The translations under genes were made by a program, and so were the position numbers. Under the pieces are notes generated by a model, which did not search any database, was not told the DNA's origin, and saw only the letters and a list, made by a program, of their open reading frames with translations. Shown here in pieces: positions 22,823-31,984 of a stretch of 64,000 bases of DNA; within the stretch, counting starts at the first letter, position 1, and each line of letters starts with the position of its first letter. The DNA lies in contig SNVD02007190.1 in the NCBI GenBank assembly GCA_013180625.2, positions 186,001 to 250,000 of the forward strand, given 5' to 3'. The DNA comes from Boswellia sacra. Taxonomy: Eukaryota > Streptophyta > Magnoliopsida > Sapindales > Burseraceae.

Positions 22823-25453
22823 ATTGTGTAATAGGAGGGTTTAGGGTTTTAGGAAGTGATAAAGAAACATGATTTTCTCTCAAATGACATCGCCGGAGTT
22901 ACTGTTCATTTCGCCGGTTTTGTGAGTTACGCTTTGAGATTCACACATATTGTAGATCGAAACACGCTAATCAAACTTTCCTTCTTGAACCTTTCGAGAT
23001 TTCGAACGGAAAACGTTCAATCTATAGAAATAGGGTATCGGTTTTCACTATTCACGGCAGCAGAGTGGCGAGTGAATAGTCACCGCCAGCGTGGTCAGCT
23101 TCATCTCGGCCCGTTCTGCAAATCTTTCTTCAGCATCGAAATCTGTTTCGACCGTCTTCAGCCCCGTCCACGGAGTTTTTAATCTACTATTCAACGCCGC
23201 TTTTCTGTTCGACGGAGAGTGGGTCGTCACCTCCGGTACCAAAGTGTAGATCAAGAGGCGTCGATCAGGTTTCCCTTCTGTATTATCGTCAGATTCCCAG
23301 TATTTCTCCCTGAAATCGCATTTATATTTTCGGAGATACTATTCCTGACGGCGGCAGTACTGTTCATCTTTATGGACGGAGAGTGTATGGTCCGATGGAT
23401 TGCGACATGCATGTCTTCTGCTCACTTCTCGGTCGCTTTAAATGGAGAGCTTTATGGTTTCTTTCCCACTTCTAGAGGTGTTCGACAGGGTGATCCGTTG
23501 TCGCCATACCTTTTTGTGTTGGCCATGGAGGGTTTGAGTGGTATTCTTCGGGAGGCTTCTCAGCGGCCTGGATTTCGATACCATTGGAGATGCCAGCAGA
23601 TTTCTCTTACTCATCTTTGTTTTGCAGATGATCTGATGGTTTTTTGCAGGGCAGATGTGGGCTCTGTTAGGGTAGTTCATGATGCTTTGCAGGAGTTTAC
23701 AGAGCTCTCTGGTTTAGTTGCGAATTCGGCCAAGAGTCATGTCTTCTTATCTAGAGTCAATGATGAGGATCGTACAGTGTTACAGTCCATCTTGGGTTTT
23801 CAAGTGGGGAGTTTGCCAATCCGATATTTGGGGGTGCCACTGATTAATACCAGATTACGCCTTTCAGACTGTGTTCCTTTGATAGAGCGGATTCTCTCGA
23901 GGGTCAGATTGTGGACATCTGCTGTGCTGACTTATGCTGGTCGTCTCCAGTTGATTAAGTCGGTACTATTTTTCCATCCAGGTCTATTGGTCATCTATGT
24001 TTATTTTACCGGCAGCTGTGGTACGGAAGATCGAGGGTATTCTGGCTGCTTTCCTGTGGAAAGGAACCTCTTTGTCTCATTTTGGGGCCAAAGTAGCTTG
24101 GGATTCGGTTTGCTATCCATTGAAAGAAGGGGGTTTAGGAATCAAGCGAGTGAAGGAGTGGAATCGTGCTGCTATTTTGAAGCATGTTTGGAGACTTCTT
24201 TCTGACAAGTCTTCCACATGGTCTCTTTGGATTCATAAGGTACTCCTTCGGGGTCGCTCCTTTTGGCAGGTTCGGATTACTTCTGGAGCCTCCTGGTCTT
24301 GGAGGAAGATTTTACAGAATCGGGATTGGTGCAGGGGTAAATTTGTCTCTTCTATTGGAGATGGGCGTGATACCTCACTTTGGCAGGATTACTGGTTGCC
24401 GCAGGGGCGTCTTTGTGATTTGTTTTCATTCAGGACTCTTTCATCTACAGGTCTTCCCTCAAATGCAAAGGTCTCAGCTATCATTCAGGATGGAGATTGG
24501 GCTTTTCCTGAAGGTGGACCGGACCTCAGAAGGGTTTGGGACTCTATCCGCATCCGACCTATGATGGGGACTCTTGACCATATTGTTTGGAAGGGTCACA
24601 CCTCTGGTATTTTCTCTATTGCCTCAGCGTGGGAATTATTACGGAGTAGACGCTCGGTAAACTCCTTTCATCATCTTCTGTGGTTCCCTGGCCATATTCC
24701 AAGGCACTCCTTTATACTTTGGCTTGCCTCATTGGGCCGTCTTCGTACTATGGATCGACTACGAAGTCATGGCATGTTATCTTCTTCAGGCTGTGTTCTC
24801 TGTGCTTCAGCAAATGAGACGCACGAGCATCTTTTCTTCAGCTGTCCTTTCTCGTCTTCTGTATGGGGGGAGATTTCAGCTAAGACTCTTATTGTTTGGC
24901 CATCTTCTGGTTAGCTCTCTCTACTTCATTGGGCTTTTCTTCATCTTCAAGGCAGGAAGAATTTGGGCATATCCTTGCACGTTTGGTTTTCTCTGCTACA
25001 GTTTATTTTCTATGGTATGAGAGGAATGATCGTGTATATCAGCAGCGACATCGGACTCGTCGTCAGGTGATTGATGAGATTTTTGCATTGATCCGCTCTC
25101 TGCTTCTTACCATTGAGGCCAAGTATGTGATCACTACTCAGCTTCGTGCTATATGGGGCCTTCGTTATTAGTTGGTTTTTTTAGTTTTGTTTTGTTTAAT
25201 TGGGCACATGCGCCCTTTTGTTGCATTGTCTTGGGAATGTTAGCTTTGTTGCGGTCGTTATTGGGCCTACGCACCTTTTCTTTTTTGTTTGGGCCTTTTG
25301 GATCCATATCTCGCTTTTTGTTTGAGGCCTTTATGCTTTGTTTTTCTTCCTTTTGGACTTGTGAGTACTAAGTACTCTTCTTGGGGTATGCCCCTCGTAT
25401 TTTGTACAATCTTTTTTCTTTTTATGTGAATAGTAATTTTTTCAAAAAAAAAA
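22823..25453 (+). mobile_element. L1-type LINE, internally deleted, with target duplication
   Basis: The element is bounded by the 11-bp direct repeat GAAATAGAACT (22812-22822 and 25454-25464) and ends in an A-run (25444-25453), as target-primed LINE insertions do. The first 550 bp are GC-richer, contain repeated TCGCCGG motifs and look like an L1 5' leader. The sequence then jumps into the middle of reverse transcriptase near 23375, so ORF1, the endonuclease and the N-terminal half of reverse transcriptase are missing. Confidence 0.88.
23375..25171 (+). pseudogene. LINE reverse transcriptase, C-terminal half, broken
   Basis: 23375-23990 has the reverse transcriptase palm: SRGVRQGDPLSPYLFVLAME and the catalytic LTHLCFADDLMVF (FADD). 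A frame change at about 23985-24000 leads into 23997-24914, with IRYLGVPL-type thumb sequence just before it and then FLWKG, KEGGLGIKRVKEWN and a zf-RVT zinc-binding domain (CVLCASANETHEHLFFSC). A second frame change near 24900 leads to the last 90 residues (VYFLWYERNDRVYQQ). These parts occur in this order in plant L1 ORF2. The protein starts mid-domain, has no endonuclease and cannot retrotranspose. Confidence 0.9.
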
Positions 25454-25959
25454 GAAATAGAACTTTTAAAAGTGAAACGCTTATTAAAAAACTACTAATT
25501 GTTTAATGAAATAAATATACAAATACTTATTATAACCATACCATAAATGAGATTTATTATAAGAAAAAATATGGAGAAATTTAAAATAAATGTGTCTTTG
25601 ATATTTCATAACTTAAAAGCGAAAAGCTAAAAATAAGCTTATTAGAATGTGATAGATATAAAATAGCTTTTTTTTTAATCAACCATAATTTCTTCTTAAA
25701 TGTAATCAAACGACAAAAAAAAAATTAAAAGAGCTTCTGACATTAAAAAAATTGTTTTAGTTAGTAGAGAAGTCAAAACAAACACGCTTTTAGGTGGATA
25801 AGATATCAATCCTTTAAATGCTATTACATAGAATACAATAATAATTTTAATTTCTATCCCATAAGAGGGTTCAAAAGATTCAACATTATTACTTGTCTAA
25901 TGTTAAAGGAATGCCAAAAATCTTTACCATACTAATATAATAAGAATATTTTTAATATT

Positions 25960-26060
25960 CAAATAGTAAATAAAGAAATATTTTTATAAGTGTTGCCTAA
26001 CCTTCTTGCTTCTCTAGTAGTTCAAAGTTTAAATTAAACACATAAATCCCATTGAAATAA
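25960..26060 (+). repeat. Degenerate type-2 module head
   Basis: GCCTAACCTTCTTGCTTCTC and GTAGTTCAAAGTTTAAATTAA resemble the type-2 head near 42720. No box B or hairpin could be placed with confidence. Confidence 0.3.
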
Positions 26061-26178
26061 AAACACAAAAGTACAAAAGAGACACACCTTAGCTTCTCTT
26101 GTTTTAGGTAGCAATGCTCAAAAATGAAATTCAAAATCCTAGCATTTGGGCCAAGAATCTCATAATGTAAAAAGGCAG

Positions 26179-26977
26179 AGTGTTGTTATTCAATCCCCCT
26201 TAATTCTCTTTTGGAGCCCTCTTTAAATAAAATTTTATAAAAAAAAAATAGATTATAAAAATATAATTTAAATATTATCAAAAATGCCCTTTTATCTAGT
26301 TGTTTCTCTTAACTGATACCTTCGAAGTGTCCTGACTCTGTTACAAAGTTTTGTACAGAATTAACTGGAAAATATCCTTGTCAAATTATCAACTTTATAT
26401 GAAATCCAATAAAAATCCAACATACTCTTCAATCTTGGCAACAAACCACCTCTTGCCAATCTTGCTAGTTACCACACGCCTGTCTGCTCCCTCAAGCATT
26501 ATTGATTTCCTTCATTGCATCAAAAATAAAATGGAATTGACATAAGTACATAAAATGGATTCAACTATCAGGAAACAGTAAGTTGTATAATGAAGAACTT
26601 TCTGGAAATACCTATCCATCAACGGCGAAAACCGATGGAGTTGTCAGCTTTAATCTACGTTTTAATAGTTCCGGTTTACGAAAGGAATCTTGAATGTTTC
26701 AAATCAATCTTAAATAGTTTGTATAAAAACAAATAAGCATTTATAAGATTTCAATTTTCCTTCCCCACTCACCATCACGGCTCCAATCTTCATTGCATCG
26801 GGGATTCAAAATAATTTTTGGAGAAAAGTCTTTTAATATCAGTAGCCAATCCACAAACTTAAAAGTCTTTTTATTTTAAGAGTTTTCGGTAGTAAATATT
26901 TTAAAAATATTTTGGTTTTAATAAATATTTAAAAAGGGCCTTAGAAGGATTTTTTATGAGACTTAAATAACAACACT
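26179..26977. mobile_element. Inverted-repeat element 1 of 3
   Basis: AGTGTTGTTATTCAATCCCC at the left pairs with the end CTTAAATAACAACACT at 26977. It is about 800 bp with no recognisable coding. The termini are shared with the next two elements. The target duplication is not clear. Confidence 0.6.
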
Positions 26978-27094
26978 AAAAAAGAAATTAAATATTTGGG
27001 CTTAAAATATCAGTTCAAGGTTTTTAGTCATTTTCTTCAAAATCTCCAAGATTCTCTATGACTTCAAGATTATGCACATCAAAAACATATAAAG

Positions 27095-27815
27095 AGTGTT
27101 GTTATTTAAGCCCCGTTAAAACTCTATTGAAGGCCCAAATTAAATTAAATTTATTAAAAAAAATTGATCTATAAATATATTAATTTAATCCAAAAATGTC
27201 CTTGTTTCTTTGATTTAGGGTATAGTTTTTTTGGCTTTACTCTTCTTTTCCAACATTGTTTCATTCTGATTTTTAAGAGAGTGACACATTTATCAATTAT
27301 TATTGATTGTCTCTCTCTTCTGAAAAGCCTGCCATGAAAAAAAAGAAGAAGAAGAAGAAGAAAAAAACCAACTGAAATCTTCAATTATACAACAGAAAGC
27401 TCCCATTATGAATTTTATGTTTCTTGCGTTGTTTATTTCATTTAGTGGTAATAAAGAATGAGTTGGATCGGACTAGAATGCTTTGAACTTCTTTGAACTT
27501 TCTTAATCATGGTTTTGGAGGGATTGGATGTTAATGGAGTTTTGCATCCTAATTATTCAAGAAATAAAATCCTTATCAAATTTACTATTTGTTGAATGAT
27601 TACTTAGTTTTATTCGTGATGAAAGTGATGTTTTGAATAGTTTCTTGAAAATCAGATGCAACGATGGAGATGGCGTGAACATCTGAATCCTCCTTCCCAC
27701 CTGGCAATAACTGGCAGGGTGTTTTTGTAAGTTAAAATTTAATTTAATTTTTAATTTTAAAAAACTAAAATAAGGGTCTTAAAAAATGTTTAAGTGGGAC
27801 TCAAATAATAACGCT
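27095..27815. mobile_element. Inverted-repeat element 2 of 3
   Basis: AGTGTTGTTATTTAAGCCCC pairs with the end GGGACTCAAATAATAACGCT. It is about 720 bp. A CT/GAA-rich stretch near 27340-27365 gives a lysine/leucine-rich open frame that I regard as chance. Confidence 0.65.
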
Positions 27816-27896
27816 CAAATGCAAATGAGATATCGTGAACACATTTGTGAAAAAGTGAAAATGGACTAAACAATACCATAATTGATTATTTATAAT

Positions 27897-28667
27897 AGTG
27901 TTGTTCTATTTGGCCCCAATATTCCATCTCTTTGGCCCGGCCCCACTTCTAAATTCATCCAATTAAAATTTTCAAACTCTTATTTTTCTCACTAAATCCC
28001 ACTTTATTCCTAGATTACCCTTCATTAAATGTTATATAATTTTTGCATCTCGACCAACAGAAGAGTAGCCATTCATGAAATAGATGGACAATGGGATGAA
28101 TAATCTTCCAATTGTTAGGAATATGCAATAAATAAGCAAACGATTCTTTTTTAGTCAACAGAAGAGTAGCCATTCATGAAATAGATGGACAATGGGATGA
28201 ATAATCTTCCAATTGTTAGGAATATGCAATAAATAAGCAAACGATTCTTTTTTAGTCAACAGAAGAGTAGCCATTCATGAAATAGATGGACAATGGGATG
28301 AATAATCTTCCAATTGTTAGGAATATGCAATAAATAAGCAAACGATTCTTTTTTTGTTGTAATTTTTTCTTGCAAATCTGCAAATGATTTTGTTAAAATC
28401 TTTGTTCCATTTTGGCTTTCATTTTGTAAATCTTTCAGTTTTGTATATTTATAAACTTATGATTGCCTTGTAAGTGTCTGCGTATTTGTTTGAGATAAAT
28501 TTTTCTTTAAATTGTTTGTGAAAACTGAAGCATCCAAATATAAGAATTATTTGAAATTTTTTTTGTCTTTTTTATTAATTTTATTTTAGGACAAAATTAT
28601 AAAAAAAATATATAGAATAAAAGTGGGGCTTTAAGAGTAAAAGTTGGAGGCTGAATAAAACTACTCT
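27897..28667. mobile_element. Inverted-repeat element 3 of 3
   Basis: AGTGTTGTTCTATTTGGCCCC pairs, with about four mismatches, with the end GGCTGAATAAAACTACTCT. It contains the 101-bp tandem triplication at 28055. Confidence 0.55.
28055..28357. repeat. Three near-perfect 101-bp tandem copies
   Basis: CAACAGAAGAGTAGCCATTC starts at 28055, 28156 and 28257. The copies appear identical apart from the T-run lengths at their ends, so the expansion is recent. There are no CRISPR-like spacers. Confidence 0.95.
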
Positions 28668-28679
28668 CACAATATTAAA

Positions 28680-28900
28680 TCAACGTTGAGATCATCGGTC
28701 ATGATAATTTTCATATTTGAATTTAGATAGGGATGCGTGATAATTATTGGGGTGCCTACTATTTGCCTTCATAAGAATGGCACAAGAGATAAATAGATGA
28801 TTAAATATTAATTTCCCACTTCCAATGCAAAACCTGTCTTATATTCTAAATCATATTTCATGCTTAATTTTAGGGTTGGAAATTAATCTATCAGTCAAGA
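28680..28900 (+). repeat. Dispersed-block copy
   Basis: Around 28780-28890 the markers AGATGATTAAATATTAAT and CATATTTCATGCTTAATTTTAGG match 840-960 and 37860-37970. Confidence 0.5.
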
Positions 28901-29379
28901 CTATGGTTAGTTAGGTATCACAAATATAGCTAATTAACAAACCTTTATTCTTGTGATTTAAAAAGATTTCTAATGACATATATGATTGGATCTTCGTTTT
29001 CATCAATTTATTTCTTCTATGATTGGACCTTCGTTTTCTTCAATTTATTTCTTTGCAAACGGCATTTTATTTTATTGAAACTAAGAATCTGATAACTAAA
29101 ATAATTAGTAAATTAATGGAGTGCAAATGAAGGTTGAAAGTGTTAAAAGCACCAATTGCTGCTGCTTAGAAAATGACAGAGCATCACAGCGTAACATTAG
29201 TCTCTTCACTGAACATTTTTAATAATTAAAACTTGATCAAACAAATGGATGAGGATGCTGGATTATCCACCTGCCATCACATCAATGGCTTTTATTTTTC
29301 ATACTTAGAACTTAATTTATTCAATAAATGTTTATACACTGAAAAGTAATCGTTGCTAAATAGAATAATGGAGAAGTTT

Positions 29380-29515
29380 CCTCACCGGCGCCTTTGTGTG
29401 AGCTGGTGGTGTGAATGCTTATCACTTCTCTTGGTCACACAGGTTCAAAAGCTGGTAATGTCACATCGAACGACCCCGACCTTTTTCTAAAATGAGGTAT
29501 TCTAAAATACCTCCT
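29380..29515 (+). repeat. Type-1 hairpin-ended tRNA-like module
   Basis: Box A-like GTGAGCTGGTGGTGTGAATG and box B-like AGGTTCAAAAGCTGG are followed about 50 nt later by the hairpin GAGGTATT/CTAA/AATACCTC at 29494-29513 and then a T-run. Confidence 0.7.
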
Positions 29516-30002
29516 TTTTATTTATTTCCATATTTAACTACATTTGGAAAATTATTTTCATTTTAATTTTTAATTCGGTTGTATTAAAAGAGTTAAAATT
29601 GTAAAGAAAGACACTTTTATTATTAATTAATATAAAAACAATAAAAACCTAATTTGTTAAAAAATCTACTTATAAAAGCTTTATTAATTAAAATTTTTTA
29701 CCAAAAAATATAAACTACCATTTAAAGTAATGGTAGGAAACAAAGCCTTAGTTTATCCTAACAAATTTTGGCTTTTATTTTCCACCTCCAAGAATTTTAC
29801 TCAATAAATTACTTTCATGGAAGAAGATAAAAGGCTTAATTTTTTTTTTGTTTGAATCATTACCACCCTTTATACGTGGAAGCTAATTGTGACAGTGAAG
29901 AGAGAATTCTAGTAAAAGAAAGAATATGTAGAATATCATAAGTATGTAATCTCTTATACTTATAACTTTACAGTAGATACAGTAAAAAATAAGAAATAAA
30001 AA

Positions 30003-30142
30003 ACACGCACAAGCACACGCACACGCACAAGAGCACGCACGCACGCACGCAAACACATGCACGCACGTGCACACACACACGCACGTGCACACAACGCACA
30101 TGCACGCATGCATGTGCACACACGGATGCACGCACGCACGCA
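30003..30142. repeat. Alternating purine-pyrimidine CA/CG tract
   Basis: About 140 bp of mixed CACG, GCAC and TGCA units are almost strictly alternating, the pattern known to favour Z-DNA. The equivalent place in the inverted arm (near 55810) lacks it. Confidence 0.9.
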
Positions 30143-30483
30143 GATTGTCTTCTATTTGGACATTGTAGAAGTAAATTTACATTGTCTTCTAAAAAAATCT
30201 TATATTCTCTATGATATTCAAATAAATAATAATGCTGATATCATTCCTCTACACAATAGAAAAGAGACAATGTATTTTCTAATTTCTAACTCATAGTGGT
30301 CAAAAGACCGGCATGATAGCGCTCCTAACCGCCAGTGCAAAACAAAGAATTATCAAATCTCTTCCATAGTATATATTAAATGGTCATATTATAATAACAA
30401 TATTTAGTGGAATGTTTAAACTTATTATTAAAAGAGTTATTGTATGACAAATTGATGTCAGCCTTTCTTGTTTCTTGATGGTC

Positions 30484-30488
30484 TTAAC
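30484..30488. repeat. Copia C target-site duplication, left
   Basis: TTAAC here is repeated at 36706-36710, directly outside the far LTR. It lies in the head of a type-2 tRNA-like module. Confidence 0.85.
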
Positions 30489-30944
30489 TGTTATGCACAA
30501 GCGGAAACGATAACTAACCGAACAACCCAAAATACACAACCACAACTATGCCAGATAATTGAATATAATAGCAACAAAAAAGGCAACCAATCAACCACAA
30601 TGCAGAAATAGAAAACACACCAGGATTTAAGGAGGTTCGGTATAAATACCTACGTCCTCAGGCGCCGCTGAAGAAACTTTCCACTATCTTCAAAGAGAAT
30701 ACAAACTTTTTGGGCCACAATACAAATACCACAACTATTGGGTCAAACTGTAATTACTCAAATAGTTGGGTCAAACTATAATTACCCAAACAATTGGGCA
30801 ATACTACAAATACCCAAAACAAAGGGAGAAAAAAAATATTACAAACTTTAAGGTCCTTACAGAAAGGCCCTTAAACTACGAGGTCTTACTTATGAGACCT
30901 TACAATTTTGAGGGGGTGAAAGATATTTCAATTTGGTACACTTA
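30489..30944 (-). repeat. Terminal partial LTR (predicted R-U5) of Copia C
   Basis: 456 bp match the 3' part of the complete LTRs. The match begins, in LTR orientation, about 110 nt inside the LTR and about 28 nt downstream of its TATA box, close to the expected RNA start. It shares variants with the 5' LTR at 36139 that the adjacent complete LTR lacks, such as AAGAAACTTT, TTACAGAAAGG and AATTTGGTAC. Confidence 0.85.
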
Positions 30945-31319
30945 CAATAGACAGCATAAATGATAATTTGAAATGTTTACTGAACGAAGGAAAAAATATT
31001 CCAATGGTGTAATCAGGGGCGGTAGAGAGCAATTGATGTCATCATGTGAATTTTATTATCAATGTAGAAAATGTGGCAATATTTGGAAGATTCCCTTCTG
31101 CAGGTCAGATGCGTATGACAGTTTCCGGGAAACATTTGGTTTTATGTCTGGCGATGGGTTCAAGTTCAAACAAAAGGAAAACATGACCTTAGCTGATTGC
31201 GAAGACAAATGCTACAGCAATTGTTACTGTGTTACCTTTGGTGCCATAGAAGAATAACAATATACCTTCTGAAAAGTATGATAATCACAGAATATTTGCA
31301 GAAGTTGTACCCATAGGTA
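30945..31319 (+). pseudogene. Captured G-type lectin receptor-kinase fragment (PAN-like domain)
   Basis: An open frame from 30973 to 31257 reads CEFYYQCRKC, then FCRSDAYDSFRETFGFMSGD, GFKFKQKENMTLADCEDKC and YSNCYCVTFGA. This cysteine pattern is that of the segment before and inside the PAN/apple domain of plant S-domain (G-type lectin) receptor-like kinases, which are membrane receptors. The lectin, EGF, transmembrane and kinase parts are absent. After GAIEE a stop occurs, but a one-base shift keeps a plausible continuation (NNNIPSEKYDN) up to 31319. It is antisense to the retrotransposon and lies between two of its LTR sequences, so it is a transduced fragment, not a working gene. Confidence 0.75.
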
Positions 31320-31883
31320 TGTTATGCACAAGCGGAAGCGGTAACCAACAGAACAACCAAATGCACAACCACAACTATGCCAGATAATTGAATATAATAG
31401 CAACAAAAGAGGCAACCAATCAACCATAATGCAGAAATAGAAAACACACCAGGATTTAATGAGGTTCGGTATAAATACCTACGTCCTCGGGCGCCGCTGA
31501 AGGAACTTTCCACTATCTTCAAAGAGAATACAAACTTTTTGGGCCACAATACAAATACCATAACTATTGGGTCAAACTGCAATTACCCAAATAGTTGGGC
31601 CAAACTATAATTACCCAAACAATTGGGCAATACTACAAATACCCAAAACAAAGGGAGAAAAACAAATATTACAAACTTTAAGGTCCTTACAAAAAGGCCC
31701 TTAAACTACGAGGTCTTACTTATGAGACCTTACAATTTTGAGGGGGTGAAAGATATTTCAATTTGATACACTTATATTTCTCCCATATGGCCTCTTTTAT
31801 AAGGCCAATGTGAGACCCAACTTTGCTTCTCAAGTAATGTGGGATCTCTCCCACTTTGTTTTCATATGAGCCAAATACCAACA
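31320..31883 (-). repeat. Copia C internal complete LTR
   Basis: 564 bp, TGTTGGTATTTGG to CATAACA on the minus strand. TATAAAAG lies at 31794-31801. It directly follows the polypurine tract, so by position it is the 3' LTR, although more LTR sequence lies outside it. Confidence 0.9.
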
Positions 31884-31903
31884 AATCTCCACCTTGGCGA
31901 ATA
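31884..31903 (-). promoter_or_regulatory. Copia C polypurine tract
   Basis: Minus-strand CCAAGGTGGAGATT ends at the LTR start TGTTGG. AAGGTGGAGATTTG is a usual plus-strand primer sequence in plant Copia elements. Confidence 0.8.
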
Positions 31904-31984
31904 TGCCGACCCATCACAAATTTTTTCTTTTCCCCACATTCTCTATCACAACTGCAACGCCTTCTAATGCGCCCAATGGCGCGG

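Larger units (their letters stand above)
22760..25789. mobile_element. Small inverted-repeat transposon carrying a LINE
   Basis: GGGCTTGTTTATTTTGGCTT at 22760 pairs with the reverse complement of the sequence ending at 25789 (AAGCGTGTTTGTTTTGACTT), with few mismatches. Without the LINE it would be about 390 bp and AT-rich, with no coding capacity, like hAT-type MITEs. No convincing target duplication is seen, so the class is a guess. Confidence 0.6.
29220..30488 (+). repeat. Inverted segmental duplication, left arm part 1
   Basis: This matches the reverse complement of about 57955-55440. Landmarks in order are CCATCACATCAATGGCTTTT, the type-1 module, ATTTGGAAAATTATTTTCAT, GGCTTTTATTTTCCACCT, GTAATCTCTTATACTTAT, TAAATTTACATTGTCTTCT and GTTATTGTATGACAA. 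Copia C interrupts the arm at 30489 and it resumes at 36706. Confidence 0.8.

Noticed and set aside
28055..28357. Regular 101-bp repeats as a CRISPR array
   Set aside because: The repeats are directly adjacent without unique spacers, and the genome is a plant nuclear one.
30057..30296. Open frames on both strands over the CA/CG tract, including a cysteine-valine-rich one on the minus strand
   Set aside because: The composition follows from the dinucleotide-like repeat, the frames on both strands are equally open, and there is no domain.
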